Assembly (NCBI GenBank): GCA_945828315.1
Contig: CALZQA010000020.1
Location: forward strand, 1 to 36,555
Origin: an uncultured bacterium
GTDB lineage: Bacteria > Bacillota > Clostridia > Lachnospirales > Lachnospiraceae
DNA length: 36,555 bases
Reading direction: 5' to 3'
In this document: piece after piece, positions 1 through 8,259 of the stretch
Numbering within the stretch: position 1 is the first letter of the stretch
Layout: every line of letters starts with the position of its first letter
Made by a program: the position numbers and the translations under genes
The notes under the pieces: model-generated
What the model was told of the DNA's origin: nothing
The model's input: only the letters and a program-made list of their open reading frames with translations
The model's database searches: none

Positions 1-44
1 CACACTGCATATCGTCGGCAGCGTCAGATGTGTATAAGAGACAG
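1..44 (+). other. Illumina Nextera adapter remnant (not genomic)
   Basis: Bases 12-44 match the 33-nt Nextera read-1 transposase adapter, ending with the 19-bp Tn5 mosaic end at 26-44. Bases 4-11 (ACTGCATA) match a standard i5 index and bases 1-3 (cac) match the end of the P5 oligonucleotide. This is library sequence left at a contig end. Any reading frame crossing this block is artificial. The genome starts at base 45. Confidence 0.97.
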
Positions 45-450
45 CCTCCAGAATCAGGGACGCCAGCACACCGAGGGCGCACAACATGCTTCCCGCCGCA
101 AACCAGTACCGCTCCGGCAGATGCTCCTGACAGACGCCAAGAATCCCTCCCGCGGCGATCGTCGCCATCAGACTCCATAAAAAAAGCCGAAGGAAGACCC
201 CCCTGCTTTTCGGGCGAAACAATGCGATCAGCAATAAAATGCGAAGTACCGGACTGCCAGCAGCGAAAACCACGCCATAGCCTGCCGCTATGAACAGCAA
301 CACCTCCAGACTCACGGTTAGCGCGCACATCCACAGGATACGTGCAGTCGGACATTTCTGCTTCATCCACAGATTGACAAAGATGCACACATTCAATTCC
401 ACCAAAAATGTGCGCAGCCACAGCACATCTATGTAAATCGTTACCTCCAC
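45..450 (-). CDS. spoIIGA: SpoIIGA-like sigma-E processing peptidase, 5' part only
   Basis: An open frame of 135 codons starts at a GTG and is cut by the contig end. AGGAGGG lies 9 nt before the GTG. The product is very hydrophobic: it begins MEVTIYIDVLWLRTFLVELN and has about four predicted membrane segments, which resembles the membrane half of SpoIIGA, the aspartic protease that removes the pro-sequence of sigma-E in the mother cell. The catalytic C-terminal half is not in the window. The place just after ftsZ is where Clostridia and Bacilli usually carry spoIIGA-sigE. The identification rests on position, topology and the N-terminal pattern, not on catalytic residues. A different polytopic membrane protein remains possible. 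Confidence 0.62.
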
Positions 451-546
451 ATATGCGATCCCTCCTGCATTCCTAAAGCTGTTCCCACGATTCCGGCAGC
501 AAGTGCCTCAATTTGAGGTGAACAGTTTCTTTTCTGTGATGATCTG

Positions 547-579
547 ATTATACGACTGATAAAGCGCAGATTTTGTCAA
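547..579 (-). promoter_or_regulatory. spoIIG-type promoter with Spo0A-like box
   Basis: Read on the minus strand there is TTGACA (574-579) and TATAAT (547-552) separated by 21 bp, too long for an ordinary sigma-A promoter. The known spoIIG promoter of Bacillus subtilis has a similar over-long spacer and depends on Spo0A. The -35 lies within TTTTGTCAAA (571-580, plus strand), which resembles a 0A box. It lies about 100 bp before the spoIIGA-like GTG and after the ftsZ terminator. That Spo0A controls it is inferred. Confidence 0.55.
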
Positions 580-599
580 AGCGACGACCGAAATAACCG

Positions 600-651
600 A
601 AAAAAACAAGGACCAGCGATTCCGTTCACGCGGATCGTCGGTCCTTGTTTT
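600..651 (-). terminator. Rho-independent terminator after ftsZ
   Basis: A perfect 12-bp stem (603-614 with 640-651) encloses a partly paired inner hairpin. Read on the minus strand, a run of seven T follows the stem. It begins about 20 bp past the ftsZ stop codon, so it ends the division gene transcript and separates it from the sporulation gene. Confidence 0.9.
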
Positions 652-673
652 GTATACATCTTTTATCTGTTTT

Positions 674-1921
674 TTATTTTCTTGTATTCTTCAAAAATGC
701 AGGGATCTGAATATCCTTCTCCGGCACACTGCTCTCCGGGCGCTTCGGCTTCTGGATTCCTGTAAATGTGGGGTTGACAGGTGTGGTCTGTGCTGAAGCA
801 GCACCTGTTCCGGTTCCGAAACTGCGTGTATAACTGCTTCCTGTAGTACCGGTCAGTCCGCTGCGGCTGGTCAGCCCGGAACTCATAGGTCTTGTAGAGG
901 TTCCTGCAGTTGCACCGGCAGTCGTCGTATATTTCATACCACTCATCAGAGGAGTTACGGAAGGCTTCTTGTTTGCCTCCAGTCCCGTGGCGATAACAGT
1001 GATCTTTGCGGTATCTGTCATAGACTCATCGTACTTCGCACCAAAAATAATGTTTGCCTCATCTCCTGCCAGATCCTGCACATAGCTCGCCGCATCATTG
1101 GCATCCATAAGGGAAATATCACCGGAAATATTGATGATCACGTGAGTTGCTCCATTGATGGTCGTCTCAAGCAGCGGGCTCGCAACTGCCAGCTTAACTG
1201 CATCCAGAGCCTTTTCATCTCCGTGTGCCTCTCCGATACCTATATGTGCCAGACCCTTATCCTTCATAACGGTCTGTACATCGGCAAAGTCCAGATTGAT
1301 CAGTGCCGGCAGGTTGATCAGGTCCGTGATACCCTGCACAGACTGCTGTAACACCTCATCTGCCTTTTTGAGCGCATCCGGCATGGTTGTCCGGCGGTCT
1401 ACGATCTCCAAAAGCTTATCGTTGGGAATCACGATCAGGGTATCCACACTCTCCTTTAAGCGGTCGATACCCGAAATCGCATTTACCATGCGCTGTTTTG
1501 CCTCAAATTTAAAGGGTTTTGTCACAACACCGACCGTCAGGATACCCATATCCTTTGCGATCTTTGCCACCACAGGAGCTGCTCCGGTTCCGGTTCCGCC
1601 TCCCATACCACATGTGACAAACACCATGTCTGCGCCCTGAATCGCGTTCGTGAGATCATCCACGCTCTCCTCAGCCGCTTTCATGCCGATCTCCGGCTGC
1701 GCACCTGCACCCAGTCCCTTTGTCAGCTTCTCGCCGATCTGGATCAGCGTCGGAGCCTTGCAAAGCGTAAGTGCCTGCTTATCCGTATTGACGCCAACGA
1801 ACTCGACGCCCCCGATATTTTCATCGATCATTCTATTTACAGCATTGTTGCCGGCGCCTCCGACACCGATCACAATGATCTTCGCGTTATTATCTGCACC
1901 TGTGGTTGTAATCTCTAACAA
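674..1921 (-). CDS. ftsZ: Cell division GTPase FtsZ
   Basis: Tubulin-like GTPase that polymerises into the Z ring at midcell and recruits the divisome. The 415-residue product carries the N-terminal nucleotide-binding glycines ([13 protein letters not shown], 19-31), the tubulin signature GGGTGTG at 107-113, the T7-loop NLDFADV that completes the neighbour's GTPase site, a variable Gly/Thr/Ser linker, and the C-terminal peptide [10 protein letters not shown] that binds membrane tethers and regulators. I chose a TTG start at 1921: AGGAGG lies 8 nt upstream and the protein then begins [19 protein letters not shown] as in relatives. A longer frame from a TTG at 1996 lacks a ribosome site. The gene has its own promoter and terminator. 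No ftsA is adjacent. Confidence 0.98.
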   Translation of the reverse strand: MLEITTTGADNNAKIIVIGVGGAGNNAVNRMIDENIGGVEFVGVNTDKQALTLCKAPTLIQIGEKLTKGLGAGAQPEIGMKAAEESVDDLTNAIQGADMVFVTCGMGGGTGTGAAPVVAKIAKDMGILTVGVVTKPFKFEAKQRMVNAISGIDRLKESVDTLIVIPNDKLLEIVDRRTTMPDALKKADEVLQQSVQGITDLINLPALINLDFADVQTVMKDKGLAHIGIGEAHGDEKALDAVKLAVASPLLETTINGATHVIINISGDISLMDANDAASYVQDLAGDEANIIFGAKYDESMTDTAKITVIATGLEANKKPSVTPLMSGMKYTTTAGATAGTSTRPMSSGLTSRSGLTGTTGSSYTRSFGTGTGAASAQTTPVNPTFTGIQKPKRPESSVPEKDIQIPAFLKNTRK

Positions 1922-2025
1922 GAGCTTGTCCTCCTCTATCCTCAAATATTGAAACTGTTCACTGCTTTCGCAGTTACATACAAAAATCCATATCAAATAG
2001 TCACAAATGACCCCTAATCATATTT

Positions 2026-2054
2026 ATAATAGTATTTCTTCAAAAAATTATCAA
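2026..2054 (-). promoter_or_regulatory. ftsZ promoter
   Basis: Read on the minus strand: TTGATA (2049-2054), a 17-bp spacer, TATTAT (2026-2031). It starts a few bases after the ftsQ stop codon and would give a leader of about 100 nt before the ftsZ TTG. This allows ftsZ to be transcribed apart from the upstream dcw genes. Confidence 0.65.
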
Positions 2055-2057
2055 CCA

Positions 2058-2843
2058 TTATTTTGATTTTTTACTTTTTTTAGGGTCAAAAATGATATCC
2101 GTCGTCTCACTCGTCCAGTTTTCCAGATGCAGCGTACCGCTTTTTCCTTCCAGCTGCGGCAGGATATACTGCAAACGCATAATCTTCTGTGCAAGGTAGT
2201 CGGCATTTCCGACTATGATCGTGATCTTTCCGCTATAGACCGTCATGGTACCGGATACTTCCTCGTACTTGATACGTTTTGCCGATATCTCATACTTTTG
2301 CAGAAGCTGCGTCAGCGAAAGGAGATTTTTCAATGCCGTATCATTTGCCAGCGGAAGCTTTTCATAGAGAACCACCGAATCACAGGTCAGGCCCTCGATC
2401 TTCGGTACATCCTCGATCACCTCCTGAGATGTCTCAACCACAAATCCGTCCTTGTCAAAATATGCATTCTGGTCGATAGAGCTGATATACAGATAGCCGA
2501 GGATTCCTTTTTCATAAACCTCCACTGTCAGTTCATGGGGCTTTGCCGGCTGCAGGCTGACCTCCATCGTATCCACAAACGGCAGCTTCTGTGTGTGAAA
2601 AAAACGATATTTCAGGTAGACATAGAGTGTACTCCATGAATACTCATCACTCAGTACGATCTCCTCGATCTGCTCATCCGTGTAGAGCTCGTTTCCCACC
2701 ACATTGACCTTTTTCACGGTAAACACCTGCGTCACCAGCAGGACACCGATCCCCACCAGTAGAGCGATCAATGCCAGTAAGATCAAAATATTCCGTTTTC
2801 TCTTTTTTTGACGCAGGATCTCTCTGCGCTGTTCCTTAATCAT
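2058..2843 (-). CDS. ftsQ: Division protein FtsQ/DivIB
   Basis: Bitopic divisome protein that, with FtsL and DivIC, controls septal synthesis by FtsW and its partner PBP. The 261 residues show a short basic cytoplasmic tail rich in Lys/Arg (1-17), one membrane helix (about 18-40), a POTRA-type FtsQ domain starting FTVKKVNVVGNELYTDEQI (about 41-110), and an extracytoplasmic beta domain ending in a lysine-rich tail. The start codon overlaps the end of ftsW by 8 bases, implying translational coupling. murG or murB, often placed between ftsW and ftsQ in relatives, is absent here. Confidence 0.9.
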   Translation of the reverse strand: MIKEQRREILRQKKRKRNILILLALIALLVGIGVLLVTQVFTVKKVNVVGNELYTDEQIEEIVLSDEYSWSTLYVYLKYRFFHTQKLPFVDTMEVSLQPAKPHELTVEVYEKGILGYLYISSIDQNAYFDKDGFVVETSQEVIEDVPKIEGLTCDSVVLYEKLPLANDTALKNLLSLTQLLQKYEISAKRIKYEEVSGTMTVYSGKITIIVGNADYLAQKIMRLQYILPQLEGKSGTLHLENWTSETTDIIFDPKKSKKSK

Positions 2844-3984
2844 ATGCTATCTCCGATGCATTCGGCTCAAACTGTATGCCCCGTGATACCGAGAGCGCCA
2901 GCCCCATCTCCGCCATAAGGAACACGACAGATGTTCCGCCATAGCTGATGAAAGGAAGTGTCACTCCTGTATTTGGAATAGAGTTTGTAACGACCGCAAT
3001 ATTTAAAATGACCTGGATCGCAATGTGGGCCATGATCCCTGTCACAAGCAATGCTCCGTAAAGATCTCTGGCATTGTTGGCGATCACCATGAAACGCCAG
3101 ATCAAAAGCAAAAACAGCAGGATCACACAGATGGCGCCGAACAGTCCCAGTTCTTCACAGATGATGGAAAAGATCATATCATTGGGAGCCTCCGGCACGA
3201 AACCGAGCTTCTGCATACTGTTTCCCAGACCTTTGCCAAACAGTCCGCCGGAACCGATGGCGTACAGTCCCTGCAGGGTCTGATAACCCTTTGCATAATT
3301 TTCCGGGTGCAACCACATCTCCACGCGCTCCCCGCGGTAGCCTGCGGAAGGAAGTACCAGAAAGAGGACTATACCCAGCACACCGACCGCGCCGACGATC
3401 ACAAACTGCAGATATTTCGGACTTGCTACAAAGATCATTGCCACGCCGATACCCATAACGATGATTGCCGTACTCAGGTTGTTGTAAGCGATCAGTGCAA
3501 ACAGCGGAAGGATAAAGATCATTACCTTTACCACGGTAGAGAATTTTGCCATCTTCTTCGGGAACCGGCAGATCATGCTGGCAAGAAACATGATGACTGC
3601 CAGCTTTGCAAACTCGGAAGGCTGAAACTCCAGACTGGAGTTTGGAATTCCAAGCCATCTTCTGGAATAATTATGCTCAATACCGATGCCCGGTATCAGC
3701 ACGAGCGTACAGAGCAAAATAGCCACCAGGTAAGCCACTCCGCCAAACTTTTTCCAGACACGGTAATCGATTCGCGAGATCACAAACATGCCAAACAGTC
3801 CCAGCGCAAATGCAAAGCCCTGCCTTTTCAGATAATGGGTCGGATCTTTAAAGGTAAGCTGTGCGTCGTAAGCACTCGTACTGTAGAGCATCACCAGACC
3901 AAAACAGATCAGAAAAATAATGATAAACAGCAGACTGTAGTCAAAATATTTAATTTGCCGCTTTTTCTTCTGACGTCTTGCCAT
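2836..3984 (-). CDS. ftsW: SEDS peptidoglycan glycosyltransferase FtsW/SpoVE
   Basis: Membrane glycosyltransferase of the SEDS family that polymerises lipid II at the septum together with a class B PBP. The 382 residues begin with a Lys/Arg-rich cytoplasmic stretch followed by about ten membrane helices. The family signature near the C-terminus is visible (NTGVTLPFISYGG around 340-352, followed by TSVVFLMAEMGLALSVSR). In sporulating Firmicutes the dcw copy may be FtsW or the spore cortex enzyme SpoVE; the sequence alone does not let me choose, although the neighbouring murD, mraY and SpoVD-like PBP fit either. It follows murD after an 18-bp gap and overlaps ftsQ. Confidence 0.93.
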   Translation of the reverse strand: MARRQKKKRQIKYFDYSLLFIIIFLICFGLVMLYSTSAYDAQLTFKDPTHYLKRQGFAFALGLFGMFVISRIDYRVWKKFGGVAYLVAILLCTLVLIPGIGIEHNYSRRWLGIPNSSLEFQPSEFAKLAVIMFLASMICRFPKKMAKFSTVVKVMIFILPLFALIAYNNLSTAIIVMGIGVAMIFVASPKYLQFVIVGAVGVLGIVLFLVLPSAGYRGERVEMWLHPENYAKGYQTLQGLYAIGSGGLFGKGLGNSMQKLGFVPEAPNDMIFSIICEELGLFGAICVILLFLLLIWRFMVIANNARDLYGALLVTGIMAHIAIQVILNIAVVTNSIPNTGVTLPFISYGGTSVVFLMAEMGLALSVSRGIQFEPNASEIAYD

Positions 3985-4002
3985 ATATCTGCTCCTTTTT
4001 CA

Positions 4003-5382
4003 TTACTTTTTCAGATTCCTTACCATATCCTTAAACATCCGACCGCGCTGTTCATAGCTGTCAAACATATCCCAGCTGGCACACGCCGGGGACAACAGCA
4101 CCGCATCTCCGCTCTCTGCCGTGTCATGGCAGATGTCTACCGCCTCCTGCAGGGAATCCGCAAACACATAATCCGTAAATCCCATGCGGTCGCAGGTCTC
4201 GGCGATTTTCTTCGCTGTCACCCCGATGAGCACCAGCTTCTTCACCTTTCCGTCAAAGGCACCGATCCATTCATCGTACTCCGACTGTTTATCATAACCG
4301 CCGCCGATCAGGCAAGTAGGCCGATTCATTGCACGGATACCCTGGATCGCAGCATCCGGATTTGTTCCCTTGGAATCATTGTAATATTTCACACCGTCAA
4401 CTTCGGTCACATACTCTATTCTATGCTCTACCGCCGTGAATCTGACCAGAACCTCCCGGATCTTCTCCAGCGGAACACCGTAGCTGAGCGCGATCCCGGT
4501 CGCTGCCATTACATTTTCATAATTGTGTTTTCCCAGCAGGTTCAGCTCGTTCACATTACATACAAGCTGCGCATTACCTGCAGTAGCGGTGTAGATCTTC
4601 TCGCCTTTCAGATAGAGTCCGTCATCCAGTTCTCTCGAACTGCTGAAATACAGCACTTTCATCCGCTTTTTCAGTTCTTCACCAAACTCGCGCAAGACGG
4701 TATCCTCATAGTTGAGCACACACACCTGATCCGCCTGCTGTCCCTCGGTAATACGTTCCTTCGCCGCAATGTAGTTTTCCATCGTATGGTGGCGGTTCAG
4801 ATGATCTGGTGTAATATTCAAAATCGCCGAAACCTTCGGTGCAAAGTGTTCCACTGTCTCCAGCTGGAAACTCGAGATCTCTGCCACGGTGACTGTCTCA
4901 TCCGTCATCGATCCCGCCAGACTCGTATAAGGAATTCCAATGTTCCCTACCACGCGCACATCGTCCACATAATTTTTCAAGATCTCGCCGGTCAGAGCCG
5001 TTGTTGTCGTCTTGCCGTTTGTACCGGTGATCGCCAGCACATCCCCCTTGGAAAATGCATAGGCAAGTTCGATCTCACCCCATATTTTTGCGCCGTGCGC
5101 ACGCAGCGCATCCACCATCGGAAGATCCGTGGGTACACCGGGGCTCAGGACAACGTAAGAATAACCGGCCATCACATCCTCCGGCAGCGTGCCGAGAATG
5201 ACCGGACAGGTTTTGAATGCCTCGGATTTTGCCCGCACATCCGCCTCCGTCAGTTTCTCATTCCCCTCAAAAATGTCAAAAGCAATACCGTTTGCAGCCA
5301 GCAGCTCCGCCGCTGCGATACCGCTGATCCCGGTACCGACCACCAGTATCTTTTTATTTTGCAGATCCATTTGTATTCTCAT
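4003..5382 (-). CDS. murD: UDP-N-acetylmuramoyl-L-alanine--D-glutamate ligase MurD
   Basis: Cytoplasmic ATP-dependent ligase that adds D-Glu to UDP-MurNAc-L-Ala in peptidoglycan precursor synthesis. The 459-residue product has the usual three-domain Mur ligase length. An N-terminal Rossmann-like domain begins KILVVGTGISGIAAAELLA (about 10-28), the ATP-binding loop is ITGTNGKTTT (near 118-127), the central domain contains NITPDHLNRH, and the C-terminal domain includes DSKGTNPDAA. The ATG at 5382 is preceded by AAGGAG with 6-7 nt spacing; this ribosome site overlaps the end of mraY (11 bp away), so the two are translated from one message. Confidence 0.97.
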   Translation of the reverse strand: MRIQMDLQNKKILVVGTGISGIAAAELLAANGIAFDIFEGNEKLTEADVRAKSEAFKTCPVILGTLPEDVMAGYSYVVLSPGVPTDLPMVDALRAHGAKIWGEIELAYAFSKGDVLAITGTNGKTTTTALTGEILKNYVDDVRVVGNIGIPYTSLAGSMTDETVTVAEISSFQLETVEHFAPKVSAILNITPDHLNRHHTMENYIAAKERITEGQQADQVCVLNYEDTVLREFGEELKKRMKVLYFSSSRELDDGLYLKGEKIYTATAGNAQLVCNVNELNLLGKHNYENVMAATGIALSYGVPLEKIREVLVRFTAVEHRIEYVTEVDGVKYYNDSKGTNPDAAIQGIRAMNRPTCLIGGGYDKQSEYDEWIGAFDGKVKKLVLIGVTAKKIAETCDRMGFTDYVFADSLQEAVDICHDTAESGDAVLLSPACASWDMFDSYEQRGRMFKDMVRNLKK

Positions 5383-5393
5383 TTTTTACTCCT

Positions 5394-6362
5394 TTACAGT
5401 GCCGTATAAGCCAGCAGGCAAAGCAGTGTTGTCACAATCGAAAAGACTGCGACCACCCGTGTCTCTGACCATCCGCATAATTCAAAGTGATGATGGATAG
5501 GTGCCATTTTGAAAATGCGCTTTCCGTGTGTCAGCTTAAAATATCCAACCTGCAGCATCACAGAGAGGATCTCGATCCAATAGATCATGCCTACGATCAA
5601 AATAAAGATCGGCATCTGAAGCATGTATGCGGTAGCTGCCACGAAACCACCTAATGCAAGTGATCCGGTATCTCCCATAAAGACACGTGCCGGATAAACG
5701 TTAAACAGCAGGAATCCCAACAGTGCACCGACAACCGCGCAGGTGATCGGAGCCACGCCGCTGGCACTTCCGATGGCAACAACAGCAAAAAAGGTTGCCA
5801 CCAGGATCGTCACACTACTTGCCAGTCCGTCCAGTCCATCTGTAAAATTCACGCCATTGACTGTTCCGATGACTGCTAAAAACATTACCGGAAACGCAAG
5901 CCAGCCAAGATTCAGGTATTTGCCTCCGCTAAAGGGGAGCAGCATCGTCATGGGTACCTTCGCCCACACCATATATGCTGCAAACACACCTGTGACCACA
6001 ATCTCACAAAGCATTTTCTGCCATGCCAGCAGTCCGTCGGAGCGCTTCAACACAACCTTCAGATAATCGTCCAGAAATCCAATGATACCAAAACCGAGCG
6101 TTACAAACAGAACCGGCATGATCTGCGGATAATCTTTCATAAAGATCAGGCTTGTGACTGTGATCGCGACCAGGATCATCAGTCCGCCCATCGTTGGTGT
6201 TCCATTTTTCACCTGATGGGACTCCAATTCCTCACGCTCAGTATTTCCTATTTTCAGCTTGCGCAAAAACGGTATAAGTACGGGCCCCAGCAACGCACTG
6301 ATCGCAAAGGCAATTAAAACTGCAAAAATACATGTACTTGTCATATCGATTGCTTTTTCCAT
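5394..6362 (-). CDS. mraY: Phospho-N-acetylmuramoyl-pentapeptide-transferase MraY
   Basis: Integral membrane transferase that moves phospho-MurNAc-pentapeptide from UDP to undecaprenyl phosphate, forming lipid I. The 322 residues contain the characteristic GTPTMGG near the first cytoplasmic loop, the aspartate-rich FLDDYLK, the NFTDGLDGLA loop, GDTGSLALGG and the C-terminal MAPIHHHFEL, all conserved catalytic or Mg-binding parts of the family, with about ten membrane helices. I chose the ATG at 6362, preceded by AGAGGG; an upstream TTG at 6410 would add 16 residues lacking family similarity. The gap to the SpoVD-like gene is about 50 bp. Confidence 0.96.
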   Translation of the reverse strand: MEKAIDMTSTCIFAVLIAFAISALLGPVLIPFLRKLKIGNTEREELESHQVKNGTPTMGGLMILVAITVTSLIFMKDYPQIMPVLFVTLGFGIIGFLDDYLKVVLKRSDGLLAWQKMLCEIVVTGVFAAYMVWAKVPMTMLLPFSGGKYLNLGWLAFPVMFLAVIGTVNGVNFTDGLDGLASSVTILVATFFAVVAIGSASGVAPITCAVVGALLGFLLFNVYPARVFMGDTGSLALGGFVAATAYMLQMPIFILIVGMIYWIEILSVMLQVGYFKLTHGKRIFKMAPIHHHFELCGWSETRVVAVFSIVTTLLCLLAYTAL

Positions 6363-6415
6363 ATCGATCCCTCTTTCATTTGTTGATCTATTTTGAAACA
6401 ATGTTTCCAACTTTT

Positions 6416-8182
6416 CTAGTATACGTTATTTTCTGTCTCAGTGCAAGGCGCGATATTCAAATAAGGGAGAATATCTGCAAAAATATCCCGGGCCACCGGT
6501 GCCGCGATGGTTCCGCCATAGTAAACTCCCTGCGGGTTATGGATGACAACGAGTACAAGTACCTGTGGATCATCCGCCGGTGCAAAGCCGAGGAAGGACG
6601 AAATATATTTGTGCGCACTTCTGGGCAGTGTCTGCGAAGTTGCCGTCTTTCCGCCAATGGAATATCCCTCGATGTAGGCACGCTTTCCGCCGCCTTCCGT
6701 AACTACACTCTCCAACAGCTCCTGCATTAGCTTTGACGTGTCCTCCGAAAGGATCCGGTCATCCTCGCTCAGTTCATAATCTTTTCTGAAATCCCGGACA
6801 ACTTCCCCGTCTGAATCCCTTGCCTCCAGTGCCAGATGCGGCGTGACAAGCAGTCCTCCGTTGACGATGGAGCCCGCTGTTGTCGCCAGCTTGATCGGTG
6901 TGATCTGAAAGCTCTGCCCAAAGGAGATCGTTGCCAGTTCCACCGGTCCCACATTCTCCTTCGCATGCATGATCGTTCCCGCCTCACCCGGTAAGTCGAT
7001 ATTGGTCAGTTTATTGAGGCCAAACTGATTAAAATATTTGAAATAATTGTCCACGCCGATACTCTGTCCGACAGCGATGAATACCGGATTGCAGGAATTC
7101 TGAAGTCCCTGCACAAACGTCTCACTGCCGTGTCCTGTCACTTTATGACAGCGGATCTTTCGATCCTCCACCGTGATATATCCGTGACAATAGAACGTAT
7201 CATCCACAGACACCACACCTTCCTCCAGCGCAGCTGAAGCGGTCACGATCTTAAAAATACTGCCCGGCTCATAGGTATCGTTCAGACATTTATTTCTCCA
7301 CATCGTATTCAGCGCATCATTCGTGCTGACTCCTTCTTCCGGCTCATAATCCTCCGTCAGTTCAAAGGGATTATTCAGATCAAATTCCGGTACATTTACC
7401 ATCGCATACACTTCTCCGTTCGAGGGGTTCATGACGATGATCTCCACGCTGTCTGCATCCTTCTGCTCCATGACCTTCTCTGCCGCCTGCGTCGCATACA
7501 TCTGGATATTATAGTCCAGCGTAAGATACAGATCATTTCCGTCCACCGGCTCCTGCCGACTCTCACCCACACCTTCGATCTCAATTCCTCTGGCATCTGT
7601 CAACGTGAGGATCTTTCCCGGTTCCCCCTGCAAAAGTTCATCATATTTGACCTCCAGCCCAACGATTCCCTGATTATCACCCCCTGTAAAACCAAGTACC
7701 TTTGAAGCAAGGGAGCCGTATGGGTAATACCGTTTATAATCCTCGTCCACCTTGACGCCCGCCAGTCCCATATCGCGGATCTTATCGCCGGTTTCAATAT
7801 CCACGTTTGATTTGATGCGCTCAATAGAGCTGACTTTTTCCACGCGCTTTCGCACTTCCTGTTCATCCATATCCAGTGCATCAGACAAGGCTGCTATCAC
7901 CTGTTCCGCATCCTCGATCTGACTGTGGATCACAGAGATCGTACAGACCGTACGGTTTGAGGCAAGCATAACTCCATTGCGGTCATAAATATTGCCTCGG
8001 GCAGCCTTGATGGAACGTTCTCTCTCGTGAATATCCTGTGCTTTTTCGCCGTAGTATACAGAGCCCCACACCATGAGATACACCAGTCTTCCCACCAGAA
8101 AGATCATCAGCGTTGCCACGACAAAAAACATGAGCACGATTTTTTTACGGTTGTGAACCTTCGTCCATTCTTCTCGCTCCAT
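6416..8182 (-). CDS. spoVD: Class B penicillin-binding protein, FtsI/SpoVD-like
   Basis: Transpeptidase that cross-links septal or cortex peptidoglycan and partners the SEDS protein encoded downstream. One N-terminal membrane anchor (about 15-40) is followed by a PBP dimerisation domain with RGNIYDRNG (about 63-71) and a transpeptidase domain. The active-site serine motif is S308-I-F-K311, the second motif S363-C-N365, and the third is K512-T-A514, where most PBPs have KTG. No PASTA domains follow, and the protein ends shortly after the catalytic fold. The ATG at 8182 has no clear ribosome site; a GTG at 8200 adding six residues is an alternative. Whether it acts in division or in sporulation cannot be settled from sequence alone. 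Confidence 0.88.
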   Translation of the reverse strand: MEREEWTKVHNRKKIVLMFFVVATLMIFLVGRLVYLMVWGSVYYGEKAQDIHERERSIKAARGNIYDRNGVMLASNRTVCTISVIHSQIEDAEQVIAALSDALDMDEQEVRKRVEKVSSIERIKSNVDIETGDKIRDMGLAGVKVDEDYKRYYPYGSLASKVLGFTGGDNQGIVGLEVKYDELLQGEPGKILTLTDARGIEIEGVGESRQEPVDGNDLYLTLDYNIQMYATQAAEKVMEQKDADSVEIIVMNPSNGEVYAMVNVPEFDLNNPFELTEDYEPEEGVSTNDALNTMWRNKCLNDTYEPGSIFKIVTASAALEEGVVSVDDTFYCHGYITVEDRKIRCHKVTGHGSETFVQGLQNSCNPVFIAVGQSIGVDNYFKYFNQFGLNKLTNIDLPGEAGTIMHAKENVGPVELATISFGQSFQITPIKLATTAGSIVNGGLLVTPHLALEARDSDGEVVRDFRKDYELSEDDRILSEDTSKLMQELLESVVTEGGGKRAYIEGYSIGGKTATSQTLPRSAHKYISSFLGFAPADDPQVLVLVVIHNPQGVYYGGTIAAPVARDIFADILPYLNIAPCTETENNVY

Positions 8183-8259
8183 GATAGATAAAAACCCCAC
8201 AAAAGCAGTTATTATAACTTATTACTGCTCTTATGAGGTTATGAAAATTTCTGCATCGG

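Noticed and set aside
26-44. Transposon inverted repeat (Tn5-type mosaic end)
   Set aside because: It is part of the complete library adapter with index, not a natural element.
30-293. Plus-strand frame of 87 codons at the contig start
   Set aside because: It begins inside the adapter sequence and runs antisense to the spoIIGA-like frame; it has no family resemblance.
1155-1952. Plus-strand frames opposite ftsZ
   Set aside because: Antisense shadows of a certain gene, with no ribosome sites.
3025-5409. Very long plus-strand frame (794 codons) opposite ftsW and murD
   Set aside because: It is antisense to two certain genes, is rich in His, Gln, Cys and Arg as expected from reversed codons, and has no domain.
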